Shown here piece by piece: positions 16,173 through 25,508 of a DNA stretch of 43,864 bases (positions are counted from its first letter, which is position 1; every line of letters starts with the position of its first letter). Under the pieces are notes generated by a model. That model was not told the origin of the DNA and did no database searches. It saw nothing but the letters and a program-made list of their open reading frames with translations. Location of the stretch: contig CAJJBK010000017.1 of assembly GCA_905182415.1 (NCBI GenBank), forward strand, positions 1 to 43,864, read 5' to 3'. The position numbers and the translations under genes are program-made. The DNA is from an uncultured Woeseiaceae bacterium (GTDB taxonomy: Bacteria; Pseudomonadota; Gammaproteobacteria; Steroidobacterales; Woeseiaceae).

Positions 16173-17648
16173 ATGATTTCTCTATTTAGGTCCATCATCA
16201 AGAATTATTGTGAATTCTCGTCCTTATTTTTAATTTGCGTACTCGGTTTTATATTATGTGCAGACGTAGATGCGAAATCAAAGGAAGATTCAACAGGGAA
16301 TGTTTTGATCCTTGGAGGCTGGTTGATAGATGCTGTAAGTGAAGAGCGGCGAAAAAATACTGGAATCATAATTGGGGATGGCAAGATTATTGCAGTTGAC
16401 TCTAATGAAAGTAACCCTTTTGTCAAAATATCTCGCACCATTGAGTTATCTGATACTGACACAGTTTTACCAGGCATGATTGATATGCATGCCCATTATA
16501 ATTTTAATCTTGTAGATGTTGGACGGGTTGAGGAGGTCGTATACAACGGAATAATTTTTTTAGCTAATGGCGTAACATCAACCTGGTCTGCAGGAGAATA
16601 CTATCCTGAGCGAGTCATTCAGCAGCGTGATTTAATAGAATCGGGAGAAATGATAGGTCCTAGGTTATTTCCCTCTGGACCCTATTTTGGAGCATTTAGA
16701 TGTGAATATGCTGTAAAAGTAGCTGAAGATGATTGTGCCGCTTGGCCGAATGATATCACAGAGCAGGAAATTAGAAATGAAGTCAATAAATGGGCTCAAC
16801 AGGGTGTAATCAGTATCAAGATCAAACAAGCCTCGCCAGGTGAGGCAAAAATTTTAATTGAACAAGCACATAAAAATGGAATGACAACCACAGCGCATCT
16901 GGCTAATTATCTTGGTGAGTATGATGTTCACCTCAGAGATGCTATTTTGATGGGATTGGATCGGGTTGAGCATCGAATTACTCTGGGGGTTGGAGGCGAA
17001 AGAAGTGCTGATATGGATCAAATGATTGACTTAATGCTAAATAATCAAGTTTATTATGATCCTAATATCCAGATGTATGGAGGTATTGATTTAAGAAGAG
17101 AGTTAGGTGCAGATATGGTTTGGACCGACGAATCACAATACTTTACGCCCTATGCCCAAAATTTATTGAAAGTACGTGGTGATCCACCTCCAGAATCAGA
17201 GCCTCCAGCGTTTAAACAGCGGTTGGTCGAGCTAAAGGCATTTTATCAAAAAGGTGGAGAAGATCTTATTCTGGTGGGTACTGATGAGCCAGTATATACC
17301 TCTTTATTACCTGGTTTTGCATACCATCGAGAGTTATACGCAATGGTTTATGCTGGAATACCGAACATGTCGGTTATAAGGGCTGCCACAATAAATGGTG
17401 CGAAAGCATTAGGCGTGGAAGATGAGTTGGGTTCGATAGAGGTGGGTAAAATTGCAGATATCATCATAATAAATGGAGATCCAATTGAAGATATTAAAAA
17501 TACACGAAATGTAAAGATGATCATTAAAGAGGGTGAATTTTATGATCCGATGATGTTGTTAAATTCAGCCAAAGGAAATATTGGACCAAAGGATTCAGAA
17601 GATCACGCAGAATGGGAATTGAAGATCAGACCTTTGAGGGCAGAGTAA
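16173..17648 (+). CDS. exported metal-dependent amidohydrolase
   Basis: 491 residues from ATG 16173, preceded by AGGG; an upstream TTG at 16131 has no ribosome binding site and is less likely. A hydrophobic segment (about residues 15-30, ending near CADVDAKSK) should export the protein. Amidohydrolase metal ligands are visible: HxH (His106, His108 in MIDMHAHYN), a lysine in ISIKIKQ that may be carbamylated, histidines in TTTAHLANY and DRVEHRI, and Asp in LVGTDEP. The family hydrolyses C-N bonds, such as dipeptides, cyclic amides or hydantoins. It opens a five-gene plus-strand operon of exported enzymes; the PQQ dehydrogenase follows after 27 bases. The substrate is unknown, but a peptide or peptide-derived amide would fit the M24 peptidase downstream. 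Confidence 0.88.
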   Translation: MISLFRSIIKNYCEFSSLFLICVLGFILCADVDAKSKEDSTGNVLILGGWLIDAVSEERRKNTGIIIGDGKIIAVDSNESNPFVKISRTIELSDTDTVLPGMIDMHAHYNFNLVDVGRVEEVVYNGIIFLANGVTSTWSAGEYYPERVIQQRDLIESGEMIGPRLFPSGPYFGAFRCEYAVKVAEDDCAAWPNDITEQEIRNEVNKWAQQGVISIKIKQASPGEAKILIEQAHKNGMTTTAHLANYLGEYDVHLRDAILMGLDRVEHRITLGVGGERSADMDQMIDLMLNNQVYYDPNIQMYGGIDLRRELGADMVWTDESQYFTPYAQNLLKVRGDPPPESEPPAFKQRLVELKAFYQKGGEDLILVGTDEPVYTSLLPGFAYHRELYAMVYAGIPNMSVIRAATINGAKALGVEDELGSIEVGKIADIIIINGDPIEDIKNTRNVKMIIKEGEFYDPMMLLNSAKGNIGPKDSEDHAEWELKIRPLRAE

Positions 17649-17675
17649 ACCATAAGAGATAGTTAAGACCATTAT

Positions 17676-19862
17676 ATGATGCAGAAATATTCGCAAAGAA
17701 GTTATATAAACAGTTTGTTGGTACTCCTATTATTCCTCTCATCTGAACTTACTGCAGGGGGCGAACAAGTCTTCGGAGCTCAATGTGCTCGTTGCCATAC
17801 ATCAAAAAATATGACGGATATTATTCGTGATAAATGGCTCAATCGAAGCATCAGTGAATTTTTCTTAGTTAATAAAAATACCATGCCAGGAGAGTCACCC
17901 GGATCATTGACTGATCAAGAATATGTTGATGTCGTACAATTTATGCTTAATCAAGCAGAAATAGAATTCAAAGATGAATTCTTTTTGACCTCTGATCAAA
18001 AAATCAACCCCAAAGAGACGCAAGAGATATTATTAGATGTTGAGTGGCAGAATTTTGGTGGTAATTTAAGTGCCCAGCGATACGCTCCATTAAATGATAT
18101 TAATTCAGAAAATGTTTCAAAACTAGATATCGCCTGGCGCTGGAAAGCAGAAAATTTTGGCCCGACAGCAGAAATTAGAAATGTTTCAATGCCGATCATG
18201 AGAAGTGGCAAGATTTTTATTGGAGCAGGAGCAACAAGAAATATTGTAGCCATTGATGCTGAGACAGGACAAACATTATGGATGTGGCGACCTAATGAAG
18301 GCGAGCGTTTTGAAGGCGCTGCCAGAAAAGATTCTGGTAAAGGTGTTTCTTATTATGAGCATGAAGATGGCAGTAATGCAGTAATCGTAGTTACCCCTGG
18401 ATACTATCTTGTAAGTTTGGATGCTGAAACTGGAATTCCTAATAGAGATTTTGGTGAGGATGGTTGGGTAGACCTAACTAAAGGTCTTAGAAGGGCATCA
18501 AACAGGGAGCTTGATGTGGGTCTAACTTCACCTGCTTTAGTTGTGGGAGATGTAATAGTTGTCGGCTCTGCACACGATGTAAGTTTTAGACCTCCATCGA
18601 AAGCAAACGTAAAAGGCGATGTCAGAGGTTTTGATGCAAGATCTGGTGAACTACTATGGACTTTTCATACTATTCCAGAGCCAGATGAAGATGGTTATGA
18701 TACTTGGTTCAATGATTCAGCTTTATATACTGGTAATGCTGGAGTATGGGCTCCAATGTCTGCAGATGTGAAGGCAGGATTAGTATTTCTGCCGGTTGAG
18801 TCTGCTACTGGTGATCAATATGGTGGTGATCGTCATGGAGATAATTTGTGTGCAAATTGTTTGATTGCCTTAGATGTGAAAACAGGCAAGATGCAATGGT
18901 TTTACCAATTAATTCATCATGATATATGGGACTGGGATAATCCTTCAGCACCAATAGTTGCAGATTTAGCAGGTGGAAAAAAAATTGTTGCGCAGATCAC
19001 AAAACAAGGTTTTGTTTATGTATTTAACCGTCTAAATGGAGAGCCAGTTTGGCCCATAAATGAACAAAAAGTTCCTCAAACAGATGTGCCAGGTGAATGG
19101 ACATCTTTAACTCAACCTATACCTTCTTTACCCTTACCATTTGAGAGGCAGGGTGTGACTTTATCGGATTTAATTGATTACACTCCTGAAATTCGAGCTG
19201 CTGTGCAACAATTATTAAATAAATATCGATTGGGACCATTATTTACACCTCCCTCAATTATGGGTGCTTCTGATGGAACTGATGGTACTTTAAGTTTACC
19301 TTTTGCAACGGGAGGTGCGAATTGGGAGGGCAGTGCTTTTGACCCTCAGAGTGGTTTGTTGTTTGTGCCATCGCAAACTCGTGTGGGTTTGATGCAATTA
19401 GTTAATGAGCCTGAGGTTTCAGATATTAAATATATTTCTGGTACTACACCTCCACCAAGTGTTTTTGGTATTCCACTAGCTAAACCTCCATGGGGAAGAA
19501 TTACTGCTATTGATTTAAATACAGGTCAGCATAAATGGGTTATAGCAAACGGTGATACTCCAAAAATTATTCAAGATAATCTTGCTTTGAAAGGTGTTAA
19601 TTTACCTCGTACTGGAAAACATACACGTTCAGGTATTTTAGTAACGAAAACTTTATTATTTGCTGGTGAAGGATATGGTGGTGACCCAGTATTTCGAGCT
19701 CATGATAAATTTACCGGTGAGATTATTGCCGAAATTAATCTTCCAGCTTCACAGGCAAGCCCTCCAAGTTCATATCGATATAAAGGTAAACAATATATTG
19801 TAATGACTGTGTCAAATGGAAAGCTGCCAGCTGAGTTGATTGCCTTAACATTATCTGATTAG
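17676..19862 (+). CDS. PQQ-dependent dehydrogenase with N-terminal cytochrome c domain
   Basis: 728 residues with a signal peptide (about 1-28). A short N-terminal cytochrome c domain has the haem motif CARCH (Cys37, Cys40, His41) and a likely axial Met70 in NTMPG. A quinoprotein beta-propeller follows (about 120-728), with repeated propeller motifs such as AIDAETGQTLW and ALDVKTGKMQW, plus HHDIWDWDNPSAPIVAD and YGGDRHGDN. Such enzymes oxidise alcohols, sugars or aldehydes in the periplasm and pass electrons to the respiratory chain. A cytochrome fused at the N-terminus rather than the C-terminus differs from the classical quinohaemoprotein alcohol dehydrogenases. No pqq biosynthesis gene is in the window. 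It is the second gene of the exported-enzyme operon; the substrate is unknown. Confidence 0.88.
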   Translation: MMQKYSQRSYINSLLVLLLFLSSELTAGGEQVFGAQCARCHTSKNMTDIIRDKWLNRSISEFFLVNKNTMPGESPGSLTDQEYVDVVQFMLNQAEIEFKDEFFLTSDQKINPKETQEILLDVEWQNFGGNLSAQRYAPLNDINSENVSKLDIAWRWKAENFGPTAEIRNVSMPIMRSGKIFIGAGATRNIVAIDAETGQTLWMWRPNEGERFEGAARKDSGKGVSYYEHEDGSNAVIVVTPGYYLVSLDAETGIPNRDFGEDGWVDLTKGLRRASNRELDVGLTSPALVVGDVIVVGSAHDVSFRPPSKANVKGDVRGFDARSGELLWTFHTIPEPDEDGYDTWFNDSALYTGNAGVWAPMSADVKAGLVFLPVESATGDQYGGDRHGDNLCANCLIALDVKTGKMQWFYQLIHHDIWDWDNPSAPIVADLAGGKKIVAQITKQGFVYVFNRLNGEPVWPINEQKVPQTDVPGEWTSLTQPIPSLPLPFERQGVTLSDLIDYTPEIRAAVQQLLNKYRLGPLFTPPSIMGASDGTDGTLSLPFATGGANWEGSAFDPQSGLLFVPSQTRVGLMQLVNEPEVSDIKYISGTTPPPSVFGIPLAKPPWGRITAIDLNTGQHKWVIANGDTPKIIQDNLALKGVNLPRTGKHTRSGILVTKTLLFAGEGYGGDPVFRAHDKFTGEIIAEINLPASQASPPSSYRYKGKQYIVMTVSNGKLPAELIALTLSD

Positions 19863-19936
19863 ATCAAAAATGACAGTGACGAAATTCATAATAATAAATG
19901 GTAGGATAATAGATTAATTTAACTTAAAGGATCGAT

Positions 19937-21274
19937 ATGCGAATAACAGTTTTTTTGATACTCAGTACCCTATTTAATACTTTATTTGCAGATTCACTAA
20001 TTCTTCCTATGCGTGAGAGGGCTGTAGCAATTGATCAGATTATTGATGAAAGAATAGCAACAGTATTACCCGGTCTCATGGAGAGATCCGATATCGATAT
20101 ATGGGTTATTATTTCTCGGGAATATAACGAAGATCCAATAATAAAAACATTTTTACCATCAACCTGGCAAACTGCTCGTCGCCGGACAATTTTATTAATT
20201 TCTAATCCAGGAAAAGGTCAGCCTCTAGAAACTTTAGCAGTTGCAAGATATGCGGTTGGTGATACTTTTGAGAAAGCTTGGGATAAGGAGTTGCATGGTG
20301 ATCAATGGCAGCGTTTAGCTCAACTCATTGAGGAGAGAGATCCAAAAAGAATTGGAATCAATTATTCTGATACTTTCGCTCTTGCTGATGGAGTAACTCG
20401 GACCGAATTCGAGCTATTTATGGAAGCTCTTGCACCTAAATTTAAAGAAAGGGTGGTATCTGCTGAAAATCTAGCAGTTGGTTGGCTTGAAACTCGATCT
20501 CAACAAGAAATAACGATATATCAACAGATTTGTCGTATTGCTCATGAGATTTTGGCCGCAGGATTGACTAGTGAGGTTATTCAGCCAGGAATTACAACAA
20601 CGAATGATGTCGCTTGGTGGTATCGAGATCGAATTAGGGAATTGAAACTAACTACCTGGTTTCATCCGTCTGTCTCAATTCAAAGGGAGACTAGTCCGGC
20701 ACTAGACGCTAAAGCATCTATATTAGCGAGGCATGATGACAGTGTTATTTTGCCAGGTGATTTACTACATGTTGATTTTGGAATTACTTATCTCAGGTTA
20801 AATACAGACACTCAACAACATGCTTATGTGCTTAAGCCAAATGAATCAAAAGTACCCAAAGAATTAGAAATAGCCATGAAAAATGGTAATCGACTTCAAG
20901 ATATTCTGACAAATGAATTTATTACAGGAAGAACAGGTAATGAGATTTTATCTATTGCCTTGGATAAAGCAAAAAGAGAAGGTATTAAACCTTCGATTTA
21001 TACTCATCCAATTGGATTTCATGGTCACGCAGCTGGACCAACTATTGGCATGTGGGATCAACAAGATGGAGTTCCAGGCGGCGGCGATTATAGATTATTT
21101 CCAAATACTGCATACTCTATCGAGCTCTATGCAGAAACTGATATTGAAAGCTGGGGAAAGCCAGTAAGAATAAAGCTTGAGGAGGATGCCATGTTTGACG
21201 GAAAGAATGTTTATTATATTGATGGCAGGCAAAAGGAAATTTTTCTAATTCCTCGTCAAATACCAATTCAATAA
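19937..21274 (+). CDS. secreted M24-family metallopeptidase (Xaa-Pro aminopeptidase-like)
   Basis: 445 residues with a signal peptide cleaved near residue 18 (LFADS). The N-terminal half is the creatinase/prolidase N domain and the C-terminal half the pita-bread domain. Metal ligands are Asp280 and Asp291 (VDFGITYLRLNTD), a histidine in THPIGFHGH (His357-364 region), Glu396 (SIELYAE) and Glu415/416 (KLEEDAMF). M24 aminopeptidases remove N-terminal residues next to proline in a dinuclear-metal site. AAAGGA precedes the ATG. It lies between the PQQ dehydrogenase and a Tat-exported aminotransferase, so it would release amino acids in the periplasm. Exact specificity is inferred; this secreted subgroup is little studied. 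Confidence 0.88.
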   Translation: MRITVFLILSTLFNTLFADSLILPMRERAVAIDQIIDERIATVLPGLMERSDIDIWVIISREYNEDPIIKTFLPSTWQTARRRTILLISNPGKGQPLETLAVARYAVGDTFEKAWDKELHGDQWQRLAQLIEERDPKRIGINYSDTFALADGVTRTEFELFMEALAPKFKERVVSAENLAVGWLETRSQQEITIYQQICRIAHEILAAGLTSEVIQPGITTTNDVAWWYRDRIRELKLTTWFHPSVSIQRETSPALDAKASILARHDDSVILPGDLLHVDFGITYLRLNTDTQQHAYVLKPNESKVPKELEIAMKNGNRLQDILTNEFITGRTGNEILSIALDKAKREGIKPSIYTHPIGFHGHAAGPTIGMWDQQDGVPGGGDYRLFPNTAYSIELYAETDIESWGKPVRIKLEEDAMFDGKNVYYIDGRQKEIFLIPRQIPIQ

Positions 21275-21320
21275 TGACATCAAAACTATGTAATAGCTTA
21301 ATTAATTCAAAGGAAGTGTA

Positions 21321-22586
21321 ATGAAATCAGAAAAGGAAGTAGCTAGAACAAAAGATCCAGTCAGCCGCCGTTCATTTATCGCAGCCACGGCAGGCATTGG
21401 ATCCTTATCTTTGTCTTCAAAGTTAAGTCTTGCAGAGATAATAACTTCAAATAAAAATCCTGTAAGTGTCGATCAGTTACATGGTTGGGGTGAAGTTCCT
21501 GGAGTCGCTGGTATTGGATATAATGAAAATCCATTTGGTCCATCACCACGAGCATTACGAGCCATAAATGAGGCTGTTATGGATGTGAATCGTTATGATT
21601 TTGGTGCTTTTACAAAATTAGAAAAAGCTATTGGTGAGCATCTTAGTTTGGCCAGTGTGAAGGTTGATGTCGTTCCTGGAAGAGAGGCTTTTGCTGCTAG
21701 CGGTTATCCAGTTTATGTTGAAGGTGGGTCAGGTTTTATACTTAATCAAATCGTAATGAACTATGGTATTAAATGGAATACATCTAATCCCACTGGCGAA
21801 ATTATTGAGGTAGATCCGGGTTATGGTGGTGTTAGTCGAGCTGCCTTGAGTTTTCGCGAGCTTATGGGTACAGAGGTAACTGTAAAAAGAGTTCCTGCAA
21901 CTTCTGCGCTTAAGCATGATCTTGATGCAATGTTTAAAGCAATTACTAGTAAGACAACTTTGATTGTGATTACCAATCCAAATAATCCTACGGGAACCAT
22001 CTTATCTTACGATGAAATTAAGCGTTTTGTTAATGCAGTACCTAAAAATATTATGATATTGATTGATGAGGCTTATATTCATTTTGTGAGAGAAGAAAAT
22101 TATCAGACGGCGGTAAAGCTTTCACAGGAATATAAAAATGTAATTGTGACACGAACATTTTCAAAAATGTATGGTATGGCTGGGTTGAGGGTAGGTTATG
22201 CGGTTGGAGATCCATCAATAATGTCGGAACTGCGTACACTTGGAAATAGTCTTGGTGTTGGCAGTATTAATTGTTATGCAGCTATCGCAGCATTGGAAGA
22301 TGATGCGTATGTTCGTCACGTAAAAAGATTGACTAATGCTTCTAAGGATTATTTTTATCAAAATCTTGAGAATCTCGGCTTAAGCTATATTCCCAGTCAT
22401 TCCAGTTTTGTGATGGTAAATGTCAATCAAAATGGACAAAAATTAGCTCGGAAGTTATTAGAAAAAAACATCAAAGTAAGAGCTTATGGCAGTGAAGTTA
22501 TACAAAATTATGTCCGGTTTTCAATTGGTACACTAGATGAAATGCAAGCCATGGTAGGGGTTTTATCTGACGAAATAAAAGGTTAG
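21321..22586 (+). CDS. Tat-exported PLP-dependent aminotransferase (HisC-like, class I/II)
   Basis: 421 residues. The N-terminus has a twin-arginine signal (SRRSFIAATAGIG), so the fold-type I enzyme appears to be exported with PLP bound. Visible motifs are YNENPFGPSP, NPNNPTGTIL, DEAYIHF and the Schiff-base Lys282 in RTFSKMYGMAGLRVGY, all typical of histidinol-phosphate aminotransferase-like enzymes. A true HisC works in the cytosol and there is no his operon here, so biosynthetic HisC is unlikely. A periplasmic aminotransferase would need an external amino acceptor, or could act as a lyase or racemase. AGGAA precedes the ATG. It follows the M24 peptidase by 46 bases and precedes the NHL propeller by 54, all one strand. 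Confidence 0.85.
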   Translation: MKSEKEVARTKDPVSRRSFIAATAGIGSLSLSSKLSLAEIITSNKNPVSVDQLHGWGEVPGVAGIGYNENPFGPSPRALRAINEAVMDVNRYDFGAFTKLEKAIGEHLSLASVKVDVVPGREAFAASGYPVYVEGGSGFILNQIVMNYGIKWNTSNPTGEIIEVDPGYGGVSRAALSFRELMGTEVTVKRVPATSALKHDLDAMFKAITSKTTLIVITNPNNPTGTILSYDEIKRFVNAVPKNIMILIDEAYIHFVREENYQTAVKLSQEYKNVIVTRTFSKMYGMAGLRVGYAVGDPSIMSELRTLGNSLGVGSINCYAAIAALEDDAYVRHVKRLTNASKDYFYQNLENLGLSYIPSHSSFVMVNVNQNGQKLARKLLEKNIKVRAYGSEVIQNYVRFSIGTLDEMQAMVGVLSDEIKG

Positions 22587-22640
22587 TGTTATTGTTAGAT
22601 AAATTTAATTTAAACAAAATATGTAATTGAGGTATTAGTT

Positions 22641-23681
22641 ATGCTTAAAAGCTTAAGTAAGAAAATAATTTTTATAAGTGTAATGTCATTTGGTCTAGTA
22701 TCAGGCATTAGCGCACAAGACCATCCTTGGCGAGCCGTTGAAGGTTGGGCAGCAATGGAGGGTGATCGAGAATGGGGAGCAACTAGCGCAGTTTATCCAG
22801 GAAAAAATGGAACAATGTGGGTTGGTGAGCGCTGCGGGGAAAATAGTTGTGTTGGCTCAAAAGATGACCCTGTCTTGCAGTTCGATCGTGATGGTAATTT
22901 AGTTAAAAGTTTTGGTGCTGGTCTTATAGACTGGCCACATGGTATTCATGTGGATTTTGACAATAATATTTGGATTACGGATGCTGCATGTCCTGGATGT
23001 AGTAAAGCCGATCGAAATCAAGGTAATTTAGGTCACCAAATTATCAAATTCAATAGTGACGGTGAAGTTTTGATGACATTAGGACAGCCTGGCGTTGCTG
23101 GAAATGGTGAATATCAATTTAATATGCCTTCAGATGTATTGGTCGCTCCAAATGGCGATATATTTGTCGCAGATGGCCATGGTAGTCAGGGTAATAATCG
23201 TATTGTTAAATATGACAGGAATGGAAATTTTATTAAAACATGGGGCGTAACTGGTGCTGAAAAAGGTGAATTTAGAGATCCACATGCATTAGCAATGGAT
23301 TCCGAAGGTAAGCTATATGTAGGTGATCGAGGCAACAGTCGAATTCAGATCTTTGATCAAGAGGGTGAGTGGATTGCAACGTGGACTCAATTTGGTCGAC
23401 CTAGTGGTTTATTTATAGATAAAAATGACATTCTGTATTCCGCTGATTCTGAATCTCATGTCCCTTGGTCTGGTAATTGGGGATGGAAGAGAGGCATCAG
23501 AATTGGTAGTACAAATGATGCTTGGGTGGTATTTTTTATACCTGATCCTGGCCAACCAGGTCTTGATGGCAGCACAACGGCAGCAGAAGGTGTAGCTGTT
23601 GATGATGATGGAAATATTTATGGTGCTGAAGTGGGTCCTAAACAGCTCGTTAAATATGAACATATCGGTTGGAGGCCTTGA
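22641..23681 (+). CDS. secreted NHL-repeat beta-propeller, peptidyl-alpha-hydroxyglycine amidating lyase (PAL)-like
   Basis: 346 residues with a signal peptide cleaved near residue 25 (GISAQD). Repeated NHL-type motifs are visible, for example WPHGIHVDFDNNIWITDA, MPSDVLVAPNGDIFVADG, DPHALAMDSEGKLYVGD and AEGVAVDDDGNIYGAE, forming a six-bladed propeller. The overall pattern resembles bacterial proteins annotated as peptidyl-alpha-hydroxyglycine alpha-amidating lyases, which cleave hydroxyglycine-type adducts to an amide and glyoxylate. Whether this copy is catalytic is not shown by sequence. Two cysteine pairs (CGENSC and CPGC) may form disulfides. It is the last gene of the exported-enzyme operon, and a strong terminator lies 22 bases after its stop. 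Confidence 0.82.
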   Translation: MLKSLSKKIIFISVMSFGLVSGISAQDHPWRAVEGWAAMEGDREWGATSAVYPGKNGTMWVGERCGENSCVGSKDDPVLQFDRDGNLVKSFGAGLIDWPHGIHVDFDNNIWITDAACPGCSKADRNQGNLGHQIIKFNSDGEVLMTLGQPGVAGNGEYQFNMPSDVLVAPNGDIFVADGHGSQGNNRIVKYDRNGNFIKTWGVTGAEKGEFRDPHALAMDSEGKLYVGDRGNSRIQIFDQEGEWIATWTQFGRPSGLFIDKNDILYSADSESHVPWSGNWGWKRGIRIGSTNDAWVVFFIPDPGQPGLDGSTTAAEGVAVDDDGNIYGAEVGPKQLVKYEHIGWRP

Positions 23682-23702
23682 GCTAGATTGGAATCTATAA
23701 AG

Positions 23703-23734
23703 AAAAAAACCGGTCACAAGGACCGGTTTTTTTT
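23703..23734. terminator. bidirectional rho-independent terminator
   Basis: ACCGGTC-ACAAG-GACCGGT is a perfect 7-bp G-C-rich stem extended by A-T pairs, preceded by an A-run and followed by eight Ts, so it works on both strands. It lies between the convergent NHL propeller gene and the TPR lipoprotein gene and terminates both transcripts. Confidence 0.9.
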
Positions 23735-23756
23735 ATCTCAAATTTTGCGTAATTTA

Positions 23757-25481
23757 TTAGAACCTAGAGGAAGTAATAAATAGATTTGAGCGTGCCCAAC
23801 TGTCTTCGAAATCTGCATTCAATTTTGGGTCATCAATATTTTGCCCTGCTAATGACTCTTTTAGACCAAATAATGACCAACCATTGTGCGGATGTTTCTT
23901 TAGTTCATTTCGATAGACTGCCTCTGCCTGAGAATAATCTCCATCTTCAATCAAAGCGGCTCCAAGCCAATGATGAGCTGAGAAAGGAAGGGGCCCTGGC
24001 TCACTAAAGCCTAAGGTTTTTTCAGCTTCAACAGATGCTTTGAACGAATTAATTGCCCCATTAAGATCGCCTTCAATCATTTTAATTTCGCCTTGAAGTA
24101 TATAAGCCACTATTTCAACTAATGTGGATTTATAATCACCCCTGAAATATAAGGATCCTAGATCGCCTTCCGCCACTTCAAATAAATATTTTTCAATATC
24201 CTTTGCGTTGGCGATATCACCAGTTTTTAAACTGGCATAGCCGTGTGCAAATTTATATAAAGCTAAGGAGTATTTATCATTGGGTATATTTTTATTTTTT
24301 AGCACTTCATCGAAACGTCCAAATCTTATTTGCGTTAATGTTTCGTAAGGTGCCATATCGGTTACTTTTCGATAATCTTTACCTGCCTGAATCGCAACAG
24401 CTCCTTGGCCATCCCAAGATGCACCATAGAGAAGCATATGCAGGTTATGTGAAGTTCCATAAGAAAATCCCTTGTTTGATTTCGCCATAATATCTGACTG
24501 AGATGCTTTAATGCTGGTCATTACATTTTTACCCCACATACCTGTTCTATTATAGGTGTGAGCAGGCATATGTTGAATATGACTAGCAACAGGAATAGCA
24601 TCACTTAGTTGATCAGCACAAGCGATTGCATCACTAGGCCTAGAGGTTGATTCAGTGGCATGTATATATAAATGACATGCTCCAGGGTGAGCAATATTCT
24701 CATCTAAAACACCAGTAAGAACCCCATGAAGATGGTTTAATTCAGGAGTATATTCCCGATAACCACGTCTTTCTTCTAACATAAATAATGATTGTGCATA
24801 TAAAGTAGCAATCTCATGGTTACCAGAATATTTACTATATAATTCAGCCATATTGTCAGAAAAAATCTGATAGGTTGACTCTCTTTTATCTTTGTCATTG
24901 CCTATTTCTGTGGTCCAATTTTCTGGATATCGGTCTAAAGTAGCCATTATGAGATCTTTCTCCATCTCAGTAGTATTACCATTAATCAATTCAACTGCCT
25001 TGAGAATAGCTTTTCTTCCTCTCATGCCTTTTTCTGTTGTCATATGCCCATTTAAAAAAGAACCCAATGCAAATGCTTCGCCCCAATAACACATAGCACA
25101 ATTGGGATCGATTCTTCTTGCTTCAGCCATAGATCTTGCAGATTCATTGACGTTATAGGCCCATCTCAATTGAATACCTTGCTTGAAATATTCTTGCGCT
25201 CTTGGTTCTGCAGTAGAAATTTTCCAATCATAGATACCCAAAGCTTCTGGGATATAATCTATAGGCTTGTCGTAGTTGCTTTCCATAGACATTGCAGAAT
25301 GCTCACCTATCGGCGCAGACAAGGGTGCTACCTTAGGCGCACTGGTATCTTTACTTTTACTAGGTAGAATCTTTGAGGCTCCAGAAATAACTGAATCACC
25401 AAAAGCCTGAAGTTTCTCTTGTGTTCCCGCGCATGCGGATAAAAGAAAAAACATCAGCGTGAAAGAGAGTATATTTTTCAT
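23757..25481 (-). CDS. TPR-repeat lipoprotein
   Basis: 574 residues with a lipoprotein signal peptide and lipobox LSAC (lipidated Cys17). After a linker, helix-turn-helix repeats of TPR type run through the protein, for example YFKQGIQLRWAYNVNESA, RIDPNCAMCYWGEAFALG and a C-terminal block (EAVYRNELKKHPHNG). The motif HLYIHATE...HMPAHTYNRTGMW marks a family widespread in marine Gammaproteobacteria and Bacteroidetes; its function is not established. AGGTG precedes the ATG. A Fur-box-like sequence lies 28 bases upstream of the start, suggesting iron-linked control. It stands alone on the minus strand and is probably anchored in the outer or inner membrane as a scaffold. Confidence 0.85.
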   Translation of the reverse strand: MKNILSFTLMFFLLSACAGTQEKLQAFGDSVISGASKILPSKSKDTSAPKVAPLSAPIGEHSAMSMESNYDKPIDYIPEALGIYDWKISTAEPRAQEYFKQGIQLRWAYNVNESARSMAEARRIDPNCAMCYWGEAFALGSFLNGHMTTEKGMRGRKAILKAVELINGNTTEMEKDLIMATLDRYPENWTTEIGNDKDKRESTYQIFSDNMAELYSKYSGNHEIATLYAQSLFMLEERRGYREYTPELNHLHGVLTGVLDENIAHPGACHLYIHATESTSRPSDAIACADQLSDAIPVASHIQHMPAHTYNRTGMWGKNVMTSIKASQSDIMAKSNKGFSYGTSHNLHMLLYGASWDGQGAVAIQAGKDYRKVTDMAPYETLTQIRFGRFDEVLKNKNIPNDKYSLALYKFAHGYASLKTGDIANAKDIEKYLFEVAEGDLGSLYFRGDYKSTLVEIVAYILQGEIKMIEGDLNGAINSFKASVEAEKTLGFSEPGPLPFSAHHWLGAALIEDGDYSQAEAVYRNELKKHPHNGWSLFGLKESLAGQNIDDPKLNADFEDSWARSNLFITSSRF

Positions 25482-25508
25482 ATTAATTACACCTATATTT
25501 TGCTAAAT

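Noticed and set aside
21321-22586. Biosynthetic histidinol-phosphate aminotransferase (hisC)
   Set aside because: It has a Tat signal and lies among exported enzymes with no other his gene.
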